Positions 8,693-19,897 of a stretch of DNA of 64,000 nucleotides are shown piece after piece (within the stretch, counting starts at the first letter, position 1; each line of letters starts with the position of its first letter). The notes beneath the pieces were generated by a model. It ran no database searches, was not told where the DNA came from, and was given only the letters and a program-made list of their open reading frames with translations. The translations under genes were made by a program, and so were the position numbers. This DNA is from Desulfocurvibacter africanus subsp. africanus DSM 2603. Lineage in GTDB: Bacteria; Desulfobacterota; Desulfovibrionia; Desulfovibrionales; Desulfovibrionaceae. Location of the stretch: NCBI RefSeq assembly GCF_000422545.1, contig NZ_AULZ01000005.1:225838-289837 (forward strand), given 5' to 3'.

Positions 8693-9883
8693 ATGCGCAA
8701 GCTCTATCTTGATCCACGACTGCAGATGGTCTTTGGTGTCACGCTCATGGTCGTACTGGGCGTGTCCTCCATATTTCCCGTCATTCCGGATATCATGGCC
8801 GAGTTCGGGCTTTCTCCGGCGGAGGTCGGGCTAATCATCACCGCTTTCACGCTGCCGGGCATCGTCATGGCCCCAGTCGGCGGCATGCTCGCCGACCGCC
8901 TGGGACGCAAAGCCGTGCTCGTGCCCGCGCTGGTTCTGTTCGGCGTGGCCGGTACCCTCTGCGCCTTCGCGCCAAGCCTGTCCTGGCTGCTCGGGCTGCG
9001 CTTTCTCCAGGGCATGGGTGCGGGCGCGCTGGGCGTTCTGGCCAACACGCTCATCGGCGACTTGTGCCATGGCCCACAACTCACGCAAGCAATGGGCTAC
9101 AACGCGGGTGTGCTCAGCTTCGGCACGGCGATCTACCCGGCCATCGGCGGCCTGCTCGGGCTTATCGGCTGGCATGTGCCGTTCATTCTGCCCATCGTGG
9201 CCCTGCCCTTGGCCTGGGTCATCATGCGCAAGCTGGACGTCTCGCCGCCCGAGCGCAGCGAAAATTTCGGGGCCTACCTGCGCTCGGCCCTGAAAAGCAT
9301 GCGTAACGGCCCGGTCCGTTATATTTTCCTGGCCACCACGGTTTCCTTCATCCTGCTCTACGGTCCGGTGGTCACCTTTCTGCCCATTCTTTTGAGCAGG
9401 CGCTTCGAGGCCTCGCCCGCAACCATCGGCCTGATAGTATCCTCGGCATCGCTGTTCTCGGCCCTGGCCTCCTCGCAACTCGGGCGGCTGTCCATGCGCT
9501 TCGGCGAAACCAAGCTGCTCGGCGCGAGCTACGTGTTCTACGCCTTGTCCTTCGGCTTGGTGCCCTTCCTGAACGGCAAGTGGCTTTTCTTCCTTCCCCT
9601 GGGACTCTTCGGCATGGCCCAAGGCTTGGCCATGCCCAGCATCACCACGCTCCTCACCAGGCTCGCACCGCGCGAGTACCGTGGCGGCTACATGGCCGTG
9701 TACGGCATGCTTCTACGCTTGAGCCAGACCGTGGCCCCGCCGCTCATGGCCGGCGTGCACGCCCTGTTCGGCATCGCCGCCGTATACTGGACCGGCAGCG
9801 CACTGGCCCTGGCCATGCTAGTCACGGTGCTCTTGCTCCTGCAGCCATCCGCCTGCCGGGCCGAGGCCGAAGGCAAGCTGTAA
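8693..9883 (+). CDS. MFS transporter (drug/solute exporter type)
   Basis: A 396-residue, 12-helix major facilitator. The start at 8693 (MRKLYLDPRLQMVFG) is preferred; the upstream extension to 8615 runs into the intergenic repeat. After helix 1-2 the loop carries the MFS motif A region GGMLADRLGRKAVL, and the family layout of two six-helix halves is clear, with a central loop near MRKLDVSPPERSENF. The sequence resembles drug-H+ antiporters of the Bcr/EmrD-like group, but the substrate is unknown. It is monocistronic, followed by a short repeat and a MITE before the convergent ftsX. Confidence 0.88.
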   Translation: MRKLYLDPRLQMVFGVTLMVVLGVSSIFPVIPDIMAEFGLSPAEVGLIITAFTLPGIVMAPVGGMLADRLGRKAVLVPALVLFGVAGTLCAFAPSLSWLLGLRFLQGMGAGALGVLANTLIGDLCHGPQLTQAMGYNAGVLSFGTAIYPAIGGLLGLIGWHVPFILPIVALPLAWVIMRKLDVSPPERSENFGAYLRSALKSMRNGPVRYIFLATTVSFILLYGPVVTFLPILLSRRFEASPATIGLIVSSASLFSALASSQLGRLSMRFGETKLLGASYVFYALSFGLVPFLNGKWLFFLPLGLFGMAQGLAMPSITTLLTRLAPREYRGGYMAVYGMLLRLSQTVAPPLMAGVHALFGIAAVYWTGSALALAMLVTVLLLLQPSACRAEAEGKL

Positions 9884-9937
9884 CGCTTGGCACCCATAAT
9901 GAAAGAATAAAGGTCGGCTGAAACCGCTACGAAATAC

Positions 9938-9998
9938 GCGGGTCCAGGGCCGCGTCGGCCCTGGTGGGAGGGGTCCGGGGAGGGCAAAGCCCTTCCTG
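9938..9998 (+). repeat. Short form of the double-hairpin intergenic repeat
   Basis: GGGTCCAGGGC...GCCCTGG and a second hairpin GGGAGGGC/GCCCTTCC; it lies directly before a MITE copy in the convergent MFS/ftsX gap. Confidence 0.7.
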
Positions 9999-10002
9999 GT
10001 CT

Positions 10003-10130
10003 TAGAGCAGATTGCTTTTAAGACGACCGCTCCGGCGTTGACGGCGCAAGTGAATTGCGCCTACGCCTACGCGGCGGCAAGCCATGCTGACGCATGGCTT
10101 GCAAAGCATTTTCAAAAGCAAAATGCTCTA
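10003..10130 (+). mobile_element. MITE-like element, copy 1
   Basis: 128 bp bounded by imperfect terminal inverted repeats (TAGAGCAGATTGCTTTTAAG at the left; the right end reads AAAAGCAAAATGCTCTA). Inside are hairpins GGCGCAA/TTGCGCC and GCAAGCCATG/CATGGCTTGC. It lies between the convergent MFS and ftsX genes. Confidence 0.85.
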
Positions 10131-10156
10131 AGCAGTCGGCCTTGGATTGTAGGCGA

Positions 10157-11038
10157 TCAGCGCGAGACGGCCACCCAACTGCTCAGCACGCACACGCCCG
10201 TGAGCACGGCGGCCAGGGACAGCACCGTGGTCTGCGGCAGGAACTGGACCTGGATAAGCAGCGGCGGGACATTCAGCATGGAATCGGCCGTGAGTTGCAG
10301 GAGCTTGAGCAGCCCCAGGGCCAGAAAGCTGCCCACTGCGCCGAGCACGGCGCCCTCGACCAGGAGCGGCATGCGGATGTAGCTCTCGGTGGCGCCCACC
10401 AGGTGCAGTATTTCGAGCTCGCTTCTGCGCGAGTAGAGGGACAGCTTGATGGTGTTGCCCACGGACAGGCCGGCCACCACGGCCAGGAAGCTCACCAGCA
10501 GCCAGACCATCCTGTTGCTCAGCCTGCTCCAGGTGCGCGCCATGTCGTACTGCAACGGATTGTAGTGCACTGAATCCAGGCCGGGCAGCTTCCTGAGCTT
10601 GTCCAGCATCGCCTTGGCCCAATCCGTTTTCTCCGTGGGCACGCTGAAGTTCAGCAGGGCCGTGGCGGGCAGGAGCTTGTCCGCATCCTTCATCCAACCG
10701 AAACGGCCGCCCGTGCCGCCGGCGTTCAGGGACGTCGCCAAGTGATCCAAGGCCTGCTTGGGCGTATAGGTCTGCATGGATTCCAGCCCCTCCAACTGGC
10801 GCAGCTCCCGCCATTGCGCCTCCACCTGATTCTGGTTGCCGTCGGAGCGCCAGTAAAGATGGAATTCCACATGGCCCTGGGTCGCGGCGATGCGCTGCTC
10901 CAGGTTGTGCAGGAAAAGCAGGAACAGTCCGGCCAGGAAGGCCACCAGCGTCACTGCGGCCAAGGTTAGCAGCTGAGCCCAGGGGTGCAGGGCCATTTCT
11001 TTCACGCCGCGCCAGACCAAGCGCAAGAAGGTGCGCAT
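10157..11038 (-). CDS. ftsX: Cell-division ABC transporter permease FtsX
   Basis: A 293-residue protein starting [16 protein letters not shown]. Membrane helix 1 (about 21-46) is followed by a periplasmic domain of roughly 125 residues (HVEFHLYWRSDGNQNQ to about RTWSRLSN) and then three further helices including LLVSFLAVVAGLSVGNTIKL, the FtsX topology. With FtsE it links the divisome to peptidoglycan hydrolases. The ftsE stop and ftsX start overlap as TAATG, so the pair is translationally coupled. A much longer frame that begins inside ftsE is a shadow; the start at 11038 is the biological one. Confidence 0.92.
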   Translation of the reverse strand: MRTFLRLVWRGVKEMALHPWAQLLTLAAVTLVAFLAGLFLLFLHNLEQRIAATQGHVEFHLYWRSDGNQNQVEAQWRELRQLEGLESMQTYTPKQALDHLATSLNAGGTGGRFGWMKDADKLLPATALLNFSVPTEKTDWAKAMLDKLRKLPGLDSVHYNPLQYDMARTWSRLSNRMVWLLVSFLAVVAGLSVGNTIKLSLYSRRSELEILHLVGATESYIRMPLLVEGAVLGAVGSFLALGLLKLLQLTADSMLNVPPLLIQVQFLPQTTVLSLAAVLTGVCVLSSWVAVSR

Positions 11039-11739
11039 TACAGCCACTCCTCGGGCACGCCCTCGACCTCGTCCAGGGGGAAGCTCGCGGCGGCAATGCC
11101 GCCGTGCTCCAGATGCAGAACCTTGGCCTCGGGTTGGGAATGCACGATATCCGGGCTGTGCGTGGCCATGATGATGGTCGTGCCGAAGGTATGGAACTGC
11201 TTGAACACGTCCATGAGCCGTGTGGATAGCTCCGGGTCCAGGTTGCCCGTGGGCTCGTCGGCCAGGATGAGTTGCGGATTGATGACCACCGAGCGGGCGA
11301 TGGCCACGCGTTGCTGCTCTCCGCCCGAAAGCTTCTCGCACTGCACGTGGGCCTTGTCCTCCAGCTCCAGGGCGCGCAGCACGGCCCGCACGCGGCGCTC
11401 GACGAGCTGCTGCGGCGTGCCGCGCACCTCCAGGGCCAGGGCCACGTTGTCGAAAGCCGTACGCAGGGGCAGAATCTTGAAGTCTTGGAAGACCACGCCG
11501 ATCTGCCGACGCAACTGCGGCAACTGCCTGCGGTGGAGCCCCTTGAGTTGAAAGCCGGCCACCTGCGCCAGGCCGCGCGTGAGCGGCAACGCGCCGTACA
11601 AAAGACGCAGTAGCGTGGTTTTGCCTGCTCCGGACGGCCCGGTGAGAAAGAGGAAATCGCCCTTGTGCAGGGAGAAGGAGATGTTCTTCAAGGCCCAATT
11701 GGACCCGAAATTGTAGGATACCTTTGTCAGCCGGAGCAT
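11038..11739 (-). CDS. ftsE: Cell-division ATP-binding protein FtsE
   Basis: A 233-residue ABC ATPase. Walker A GPSGAGKT at 34-41, Q-loop near [10 protein letters not shown], signature LSGGEQQR from 137, Walker [14 protein letters not shown] from 157 and H-loop ATHSPD are all present. The N-terminal [20 protein letters not shown] is typical of FtsE. The start at 11739 is favoured over an extension to 11802 with no family match. Partner ftsX overlaps by one base downstream. Together they form the FtsEX complex at the inner face of the division site. Confidence 0.94.
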   Translation of the reverse strand: MLRLTKVSYNFGSNWALKNISFSLHKGDFLFLTGPSGAGKTTLLRLLYGALPLTRGLAQVAGFQLKGLHRRQLPQLRRQIGVVFQDFKILPLRTAFDNVALALEVRGTPQQLVERRVRAVLRALELEDKAHVQCEKLSGGEQQRVAIARSVVINPQLILADEPTGNLDPELSTRLMDVFKQFHTFGTTIIMATHSPDIVHSQPEAKVLHLEHGGIAAASFPLDEVEGVPEEWL

Positions 11740-11910
11740 GAGAAAGAGCCTAAATCGGATCGGCCCAGGAGTCCAGGCGCTATGCAGGAGCGGGCCAGTC
11801 AACGCTGAGAGGGCGATCCGCCAAGGCTTTACGCATAGCCAGGGGCATCATCCCGGCAGGAATAAGTCCAAGTCTCCTGCCTTATCGGCACAGCCGCCTT
11901 GCAAGTTCCA

Positions 11911-12429
11911 TCAATACCCGGTCAGCGCCTCCAACCGACGGCGGAAGCGGCGCGCCTCGGGCGAATCGATGAGCGGGCAGGCCAACCAGAGATGCTGCAG
12001 GAAATCCTGGCGGCCCTTGGGCGAGATATGCACGTGGGCCCTGCGGCCGTCCTTGCTTCGATAATCGATGCGCAGGCGGCGCAGGGACCAGGCCGGCGCG
12101 CTCGCGGAGCTGCTGGTAAGCTCTGCTCCATCGATACGCGCCAGCGGGATGACCTGGCGCAGGAAGCCGTGTTTGACGATCAGGCTCGTGTCCGTCAGCT
12201 CGTAGCGGATGGGCACGCCGATGGCCAGCAAACCTAGCCCGGCCAGGAGTGGCGGCAACAGGATAATGAGCGCCGAGGATTTCTCTTCGGCCGGAGCGTC
12301 GTACAGGTGCCAGATTCCGCCAAGCAGCGGGAGCATGAGAGCCGTGCCGATGGTGACGGCTATCCACAAATCCACTCTGCTGGGGTACGTCTTTGACTCG
12401 TGTGTGCGGGCTTCCTGCGTGCGGGCCAT
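11911..12429 (-). CDS. Membrane protein with bacterial PH-like domain
   Basis: About 172 residues. A short polar N-terminus is followed by two membrane helices (VDLWIAVTIGTALMLPLLGGIW and ALIILLPPLLAGLGLLAIGVP) and then a domain starting IRYELTDTSLIVKHGFLRQVIPLARIDG, the usual opening of bacterial PH (bPH) domains. The C-terminus is arginine-rich (EARRFRRRLEALTGY). Function is unknown; family members are often small envelope proteins. The ATG at 12429 is preferred; one five codons upstream would overlap the pseudouridine synthase stop. It follows that gene by 11 bases and is probably cotranscribed. Confidence 0.75.
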   Translation of the reverse strand: MARTQEARTHESKTYPSRVDLWIAVTIGTALMLPLLGGIWHLYDAPAEEKSSALIILLPPLLAGLGLLAIGVPIRYELTDTSLIVKHGFLRQVIPLARIDGAELTSSSASAPAWSLRRLRIDYRSKDGRRAHVHISPKGRQDFLQHLWLACPLIDSPEARRFRRRLEALTGY

Positions 12430-12440
12430 ATGTCTCCTGA

Positions 12441-13334
12441 TCAAGCCAGACCTTCCGGCGGCATGTAGTCCTGCGGCCAGTCGGGCAACAAGGTAAACTC
12501 CCGGTCCGGGAGCCGGAGTTTCCAGGCATGCAAGAGCAGGTGAGTCGCATGCGGGCGGCGTCCGTACTTGCGGTCGCCCAGCACGGGATGGCCGCGGCTG
12601 GCCAGCTGGATGCGGATCTGATGCGTGCGGCCGGTGAGCAGTTCCACCGCCAGCAAGGTGGCGTCGGGCCGGCGCGCCATAGGGCGTACGCGAGCCAGGG
12701 CCAGCTTGCCCTGCTCGCCATCCGGCGCGTTGTCAGCGCCGATGCGCACGTGGGCCCGGCCGTCCTTGATGATATGGTCCCGCAGCAGGATTTGACCCTG
12801 CTCGGGCCATTGGCCCTGAACCCAGGCCAGATATGTCTTGTCCACGCCGCCCGAGGCGAACAGGTCGCCCAGGCGGCGCACGCTTTGGTAGGTCTTGCCG
12901 GCCACCAGCAGGCCCGAGGTGTCCATGTCCAGGCGGTGGGCGCAGGAGGGCATGAAATCGGCGCCGGCGTACAGGGCCTTCAGTCGAGTCTGCACCGAGT
13001 CTGTCAGGCCGGAGCCGGGCTGGCTGGCCAGGCCAGCGGGCTTGGCGATGACGAGCAGTTCGTCGTCCTCGTGGATGATGGTCAGGGGCCGCGCGCGCAG
13101 GGGCTGGCCTTCGGGCTCTACGACCGCCTCATACGGCGGCACACGCACGGTCTGGCCCGCTTCCAGGCGGTCAAAGGGCTTGGCGCGGCGGCCATCCACG
13201 CGCAACTGCCCCGTGCGCAGCCACTTCATGACCAGGGCTCGCGGCACGCCCTTGCCGAGCCTGCGCTCAAGGAACTGGAGCAGCTTGTGGCCCGCTTCGG
13301 CCGGAGTGACTTCTATGTGGCTGACGGACGGCAT
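12441..13334 (-). CDS. RluA-family 23S rRNA pseudouridine synthase with S4 domain
   Basis: About 297 residues. The N-terminal S4 RNA-binding domain (GKGVPRALVMKWLRTGQLRV) precedes the catalytic domain, which carries HRLDMDTSG at 133-141; the aspartate of RLD (D136) is the conserved nucleophile. GRTHQIRIQL and HPVLGDRKYG are also family signatures. The arrangement resembles RluC, which modifies positions 955, 2504 and 2580 in E. coli, but the target here is not proven and RluD-like activity is possible. A terminator belonging to the upstream binding-protein gene precedes it, so transcription starts inside a gap of about 45 bases. Confidence 0.88.
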   Translation of the reverse strand: MPSVSHIEVTPAEAGHKLLQFLERRLGKGVPRALVMKWLRTGQLRVDGRRAKPFDRLEAGQTVRVPPYEAVVEPEGQPLRARPLTIIHEDDELLVIAKPAGLASQPGSGLTDSVQTRLKALYAGADFMPSCAHRLDMDTSGLLVAGKTYQSVRRLGDLFASGGVDKTYLAWVQGQWPEQGQILLRDHIIKDGRAHVRIGADNAPDGEQGKLALARVRPMARRPDATLLAVELLTGRTHQIRIQLASRGHPVLGDRKYGRRPHATHLLLHAWKLRLPDREFTLLPDWPQDYMPPEGLA

Positions 13335-13347
13335 GATTGAAACCAAA

Positions 13348-13375
13348 GACGCCGGAAGGTTCGCCTTCCGGCGTC
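13348..13375 (-). terminator. Terminator with TTCG tetraloop after the binding-protein gene
   Basis: A perfect 12-bp stem (GACGCCGGAAGG / CCTTCCGGCGTC) closes a four-base loop and is followed on the minus strand by TTTGGTTT. It lies 5 bases past the stop of the LivJ-like gene. Confidence 0.85.
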
Positions 13376-13380
13376 CCAGC

Positions 13381-14544
13381 TTACTTGGCCAGGGTGAACT
13401 TTCCGTTCCTTACCATCAGCATGGCCAGGGAATCGGTGTCCAGGCCGTTGTGATCCTCGGGGCCGGTGGTGAACACGCCGGAGATGCCTACAACGCCCTT
13501 GGCGCTCTCCAGGGCCTGGCGCAGGGCCTCGGGGTCGGCCTTGCCAGCCCTGGTCAGGGCGTCCTTGAGCAGGAGCACGGCATCATAGGCATAGCCCGAG
13601 TGCGTGTTGATGGGGAACTGCCTGTCCAGGCCGCGGCGGGCATACTCGGCCAGAAACTTGGTGATGAGCGCCCTCTGAGGGTCGCTGCCGGACAGCTCGG
13701 CCGGAATCATGATCTTGGTGCCGGGCATGAGCACGCCCTCGGCCGCCGGGCCTGCAAGCTCAACGAACTTGGGATCGGGCTGGCCGTGGGACTGGATGAT
13801 GAGCGGCTTCTGGCCCGGCAGGGTGTGAAAGTTCTTGCTGGCGATGGCCCCGGCCGGGCCGATGGTCCAGACAATGACCGCCTCGGGCTTGGCAATGGCG
13901 AGCTTGAAGGCCTGGGCCGAGAAATCGTTGCCCTTGGCGTCCATCACCTCGGAAGCCACCACGTTCAGGCCGAACTCCGGGGCAAGTTTTTGGAGCTGCT
14001 CGGCGCCGTCCTTGCCGAAGCCGTCGGTAGCCGTAAGCAAGGCGATGCGCGTAACGCCCTTGGCCTTGAGATGGGTGTAGATCTTGCGCACGGCCGTGGA
14101 GGTGCGCTGAGGCACCTTGAAGGTCCACTTGTACGGCCCGAAGCGGCCGCCGGCGATGACGGGATCGCCGCCCACGGTCATGAGCACGGGTACGCCGCGC
14201 CCCTCGATATACTGCTTCATGGCCATGCCCGAGCCCGTGCTGGTGGGTCCGATGATGGCCAGCACCTTGTCCTGCTCCACGAGCTTGCGGGCATTGCGCA
14301 GAGCCAGGTTGGCGTCGGACTCGGTATCATAGATGATCAGCTTGAGCTTCTTGCCCAGCACGCCGCCGGCGGCGTTGATCTCCTCCACGGCCATCTCGGC
14401 CACCAAACGGCTGGGCGTGCCCACGAAGGCAGCCGGGCCGGACTCGGCGAACAGCCCGCCCACGAGGATAACGTCTTCGGCCATGGCGGAAGCAGGCGCG
14501 GCAATCAGGAACATGATCAGGACAAGCAGCGCTCTATGCAACAT
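13381..14544 (-). CDS. Periplasmic branched-chain amino acid/amide-type ABC substrate-binding protein
   Basis: A 387-residue protein with a clear signal peptide (hydrophobic core ALLVLIMFLIAAPASAMA, cleavage before EDVILVGG). The fold is the Leu/Ile/Val-binding (peripla_BP_6) type, with AEMAVEEINAAGGVLGKKL and AIIGPTSTGSGMAMKQ as family hallmarks. It has a good ribosome site (GGGAG). No permease or ATPase genes adjoin it, so it is an orphan binding protein; it may serve a remote ABC transporter or a sensor. Ligand unknown. Confidence 0.88.
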   Translation of the reverse strand: MLHRALLVLIMFLIAAPASAMAEDVILVGGLFAESGPAAFVGTPSRLVAEMAVEEINAAGGVLGKKLKLIIYDTESDANLALRNARKLVEQDKVLAIIGPTSTGSGMAMKQYIEGRGVPVLMTVGGDPVIAGGRFGPYKWTFKVPQRTSTAVRKIYTHLKAKGVTRIALLTATDGFGKDGAEQLQKLAPEFGLNVVASEVMDAKGNDFSAQAFKLAIAKPEAVIVWTIGPAGAIASKNFHTLPGQKPLIIQSHGQPDPKFVELAGPAAEGVLMPGTKIMIPAELSGSDPQRALITKFLAEYARRGLDRQFPINTHSGYAYDAVLLLKDALTRAGKADPEALRQALESAKGVVGISGVFTTGPEDHNGLDTDSLAMLMVRNGKFTLAK

Positions 14545-14694
14545 GTGAATTATCTCCCGTTTCGGTCACCAAATACGATTGAGGCGTGAAGCGTCAAGGA
14601 AAATGTCTCGCGGGGCATTGGCATCAAACCGCGCGGGTGGATGCTGGAGTGAAGAGGCAGGATCATTTCGGATAAGCCCCCTGACCCGTGCGCT

Positions 14695-14821
14695 TAGAGC
14701 ATTTTGCTTTTGAAAATGCTCTCTAGCCATGTGTCGGCATGGCTTGCCGCCGCGTAGGCGTAGGCGCAATTCACTTGCGCCGCCAACGCCGGAGCGGGCG
14801 TCTTAAAAGCCATCTGCTCTA
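14695..14821 (-). mobile_element. MITE-like element, copy 2
   Basis: 127 bp, inverted relative to copy 1, with ends TAGAGCATTTTGCTTTTGAA and GCCATCTGCTCTA. It sits between the divergent binding-protein gene and the small gene at 14922. Confidence 0.85.
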
Positions 14822-14921
14822 GTTGGCAGGCACTACAGACGAAGCCAGCAAATTTCCCCTGTCCCTCTTTCCATCGATAGCAAGCCTGCTATGCTGGCCG
14901 GAAAACCAGGAGGCGGCAGAC

Positions 14922-15170
14922 ATGCCCGACAAAAGGCAAGTCGAGCGCGAGGCCGAGCAGGCCAACAAGGAATTGCGCGACAAGCGCGGTTCCTCGGAGG
15001 GCTACGAAGAGGCTCCGGGCATGGAGTTCGAGCGCATGCGCGTGCCTCAGGGCGCGGGCGTGGGAACATGGAGCAGGCAGAAGGCCAAGGAACGCAAGTC
15101 GGCTGATGGCAAGGTGGAGCAGGAGATGGAGGAGTTGAAGCGTCAGCGCGAAGAGGAGCAGGAGCCATGA
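14922..15170 (+). CDS. Small charged hypothetical protein
   Basis: 82 residues starting MPDKRQVEREAEQANKE, with AGGAGG eight bases before the start. It is extremely rich in Glu, Lys, Arg and Gln, and the C-terminal half (KVEQEMEELKRQREEEQEP) looks like a coiled coil or disordered helix. No family recognised. The next gene begins at 15167 in an ATGA overlap, so the two are coupled and perhaps work together. Confidence 0.7.
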   Translation: MPDKRQVEREAEQANKELRDKRGSSEGYEEAPGMEFERMRVPQGAGVGTWSRQKAKERKSADGKVEQEMEELKRQREEEQEP

Positions 15171-15361
15171 CCAAGAAAAAATCGGCAGTCGAAGCCGCTG
15201 ACGAGATACGCCGCGAGCAGGGCCGCGAACCCGGCGAGGAAATCGAAGCCCAGGCCGAGCATCAGGACCCCGAGGAACGACTAGGTCATCAGGGGCCACT
15301 GGAGGATCGGGAAAGCTACGAGCGGAGAACGCGCCGCAAAGGTTGCGGAGAACGGCGCTGA
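15167..15361 (+). CDS. Small charged hypothetical protein, coupled to the previous gene
   Basis: 64 codons including the stop; the product begins MTKKKSAVEAADEIRREQ and is almost wholly charged (EPGEEIEAQAEHQDPEERL, then basic RRTRRKGCGERR). ATGA overlap with the upstream gene and GAGGAGCAGGAG before the start support translation. No domain recognised; an intrinsically disordered, possibly stress-related protein is a guess only. Confidence 0.6.
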   Translation: MTKKKSAVEAADEIRREQGREPGEEIEAQAEHQDPEERLGHQGPLEDRESYERRTRRKGCGERR

Positions 15362-15576
15362 AGACCTGGGCTCGCCAAGGCTGCTTGTCCGGAGCCGTGG
15401 ATACCTTCGCGTTTTCCTGCCCTCATCGGTTCAGTGCTGGCCAACCCTGGACCTGCGCAACTTATGGCGGATTGCCGTAGCGGCAGTGAAGCCTTCTCTC
15501 AAGACCCGCCTGACACCGGATCGCAACGAAGAACGAGCCGCGCCTGGTTTAATTTGTCATTTCACAGGAGGCCGTC

Positions 15577-15741
15577 ATGTCCAAGCTTGCGCTGTTTCTG
15601 CTCGTGCTTCTGGCTCTGGCCCTGATCTTCTGGGTCCTGGAGGCTATTCACATAGGACCGCAAAGTCTGCGCATCGGGGCTTACTCGGTGCTGGCCCTGG
15701 TGGCCGTGGGTTTGCTGGCCCGTTTGGCCATCCGCAAGTAA
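15577..15741 (+). CDS. Small two-helix membrane protein
   Basis: 54 residues, preceded by AGGAGG at the right distance. Two hydrophobic stretches, LALFLLVLLALALIFWVLEA and YSVLALVAVGLLARLAI, are joined by a short polar turn (IHIGPQSLRIG) and end in RK, giving a hairpin membrane topology. No family recognised. It lies 215 bases after the pair of charged small proteins and before tRNA-Cys. The ribosome site and codon bias support a real gene. Confidence 0.65.
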   Translation: MSKLALFLLVLLALALIFWVLEAIHIGPQSLRIGAYSVLALVAVGLLARLAIRK

Positions 15742-15908
15742 AAGCGGAGCAACGCACCATACCACCCATGCGCATTCAGCCTCGACCCATGCATGCGCAT
15801 TTAAGCTCTGTAAGCTTTCATCAAAAGGCATCCAGGTGATGTCTTGGGTTTTTCCGATGAACAAATAATTCCATGGCGAGGCCCTTGAACGTAACCTGCT
15901 TTCAACGA

Positions 15909-15983
15909 GGTGGCATAGCCAAGAGGAAGGCGGGGGGTCTGCAACACTCCCTTGGTTTGGTTCAACTCCAAATGCCACCTCCA
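15909..15983 (+). tRNA. tRNA-Cys (GCA)
   Basis: 75 bases including an encoded CCA. Acceptor arms GGTGGCA/TGCCACC, T arm TTTGG-TTCAACT-CCAAA and an anticodon stem GGGGT/ACTCC with loop CTGCAAC (anticodon GCA) all fold. Discriminator U73 fits tRNA-Cys identity. The D arm (GCC-AAGAGGAA-GGC) is slightly short and is balanced by an extra G before the anticodon stem. Confidence 0.92.
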
Positions 15984-15996
15984 CTTCCGATTCCAA

Positions 15997-16030
15997 CAGC
16001 GGCCGGCAAAACGCCGGCCGCTGCTTTTGT
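15997..16030 (+). terminator. Terminator after tRNA-Cys
   Basis: An 11-bp perfect stem CAGCGGCCGGC/GCCGGCCGCTG with an AAAAC loop followed by CTTTTG, 13 bases after the tRNA. Confidence 0.85.
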
Positions 16031-16061
16031 GCAATACGCTAAAGCTTGGTCGCTAAAAGTT

Positions 16062-16106
16062 AAAATGATGGGATAGCCTGGCAAAAAGAGGCTATCCCAT
16101 CATTTT
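16062..16106. terminator. Long perfect hairpin, bidirectional terminator candidate
   Basis: An 18-bp perfect stem (AAAATGATGGGATAGCCT and its complement) with a 9-base loop. A-rich and T-rich ends on both sides would let it terminate in both directions between tRNA-Cys (+) and the TPR lipoprotein gene (-). Confidence 0.65.
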
Positions 16107-16136
16107 ATAGCAGTTTGCAAAAAGAAACGAGAAAAT

Positions 16137-16201
16137 GCGGGTCCAGGGAAATCATTTCCCTGGCGGGTGAGAGTCCGAGAGAGGGCAGCGCCCTCTCTCG
16201 G
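16137..16201 (+). repeat. Short form of the double-hairpin intergenic repeat
   Basis: GGGTCCAGGGAA...TTCCCTGGCGGG followed by GAGAGGGC/GCCCTCTC. It lies just ahead of a MITE copy, as at 9938-10130. Confidence 0.75.
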
Positions 16202-16219
16202 GTCAAATGCTAGTTGCTC

Positions 16220-16347
16220 TAGAGCAGATTGCTTTTAAGACGCCCGCTCCGGCGTTGACGGCGCAAGTGAATTGCGCCTACGCCTACGCGGCGGCAAGCC
16301 ATGCCGACGCATGGCTTGCAGAGCATTTTCAAAAGCAAAATGCTCTA
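16220..16347 (+). mobile_element. MITE-like element, copy 3
   Basis: 128 bp, nearly identical to copy 1 including both internal hairpins and the ends TAGAGCAGATTGCTTTTAAG and AAAAGCAAAATGCTCTA. Located between convergent tRNA-Cys and the TPR lipoprotein gene. Confidence 0.87.
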
Positions 16348-16455
16348 ATCCGCAGATGAACCGCACGGGGCAAAAGACACGCCTTGCCTGGAAATGGCCC
16401 AGACAAGTTGGACCTGCGCAGGCCCAAGCCCTTCCCGGCTCTTGCTCGTGCTGAT

Positions 16456-17352
16456 CTACAGCTTCCTATAGAATCTTCCTTCCTCATCCGGTCGGGCCAC
16501 CAGATCCTCGGGATTCATTTCCTCGATGACGGGCTTGGGCCGCGTTTTATGGGAAAGGATTTCCTTGTCCAGGTAATCCAGCTTGACCTCCACGGCCAGC
16601 GGATTGGGATGGGAGCTGCTCACGGATTCCAGGAGATCCCTGGCCTTATCCAACTCACCGAAGTGGATGAGCACGTCGGCAAGCAGGCACGTGGCCACGG
16701 CATGATCCTCGCTCGGCAGATCGCCCGAGGCCAGGACCTCTTCCAGCATCTTGCGCGACTTGTCCCAATTCTCCAGGAAGGTGTAGGTCATGGCCAGATC
16801 ATACTTGCAGGCGGCCACGGACTTGGAGTCCTTCAAACCCTTCATGCCGTACGCCAGCGTCTCGCGGGCCATGTCGTAGTTGTGCATGGCCCTGTAGGCC
16901 CGGGCCATGCGCAGCAGGAAAGGCCATTGGCTGTCCACTTGCTGGCCCGAGAGCCGACGGCCCTTGGCCCACTTCTCGATGGCCTTGTCCCATTGTTTCT
17001 GTTCCGCATAGAAATCGCCGATGCGCTGGAGCACGTAGGCGGCCTTTTCCTGGTCCTCGCCGTATTCCAGCAGCATGGCCTCCAGCAGGATAACTCCCTT
17101 TTCCTGATCGTTCTTTATGGAAAAGGTTATATCCAAGAGTCGGCCCCAGGCCTCCCAGCGGGCCGGGTGCTGCGAATGCTCCTGCAGGAAGCGCTCGTAG
17201 TCGGCCTCGGCCTCCAGGTACAGGCCCTGGTTGTAGGCGTTTCTGGCCTTTTCCAGCCTCACGGACGCGGCATCCTTTCCGTCGCCGCAGCCGGCGGCGA
17301 GCGTAAGGCTCAATCCCACGGCCAATATGATGCGTTTCAGAGCTTTGGGCAT
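16456..17352 (-). CDS. TPR-repeat lipoprotein
   Basis: 298 residues from the start at 17352 (MPKALKRIILAVGLSLTLAAGC), which places a lipobox LAAGC right after the hydrophobic signal. The mature part is a run of helical tetratricopeptide-type repeats (for example ARNAYNQGLYLEAEADYERF, RIGDFYAEQKQWDKAIEKW and YDLAMTYTFLENWDKSRKML). Such lipoproteins usually act as periplasmic scaffolds. The gene begins 38 bases after the gyrA stop on the same strand and may be read through from gyrA. Specific role unknown. Confidence 0.82.
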   Translation of the reverse strand: MPKALKRIILAVGLSLTLAAGCGDGKDAASVRLEKARNAYNQGLYLEAEADYERFLQEHSQHPARWEAWGRLLDITFSIKNDQEKGVILLEAMLLEYGEDQEKAAYVLQRIGDFYAEQKQWDKAIEKWAKGRRLSGQQVDSQWPFLLRMARAYRAMHNYDMARETLAYGMKGLKDSKSVAACKYDLAMTYTFLENWDKSRKMLEEVLASGDLPSEDHAVATCLLADVLIHFGELDKARDLLESVSSSHPNPLAVEVKLDYLDKEILSHKTRPKPVIEEMNPEDLVARPDEEGRFYRKL

Positions 17353-17389
17353 TGCTCCATTCTCCGGAGAGGTTCCGTCCTCGCCGCGG

Positions 17390-19873
<2,484 letters not shown>

Positions 19874-19897
19874 TTACTCTCCCTAGTCTGGAACCGA

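Noticed and set aside
10157..11698. 513-codon frame covering ftsX and much of ftsE in another frame
   Set aside because: Only the part from 11038 matches FtsX; the rest is antisense-frame shadow of ftsE.
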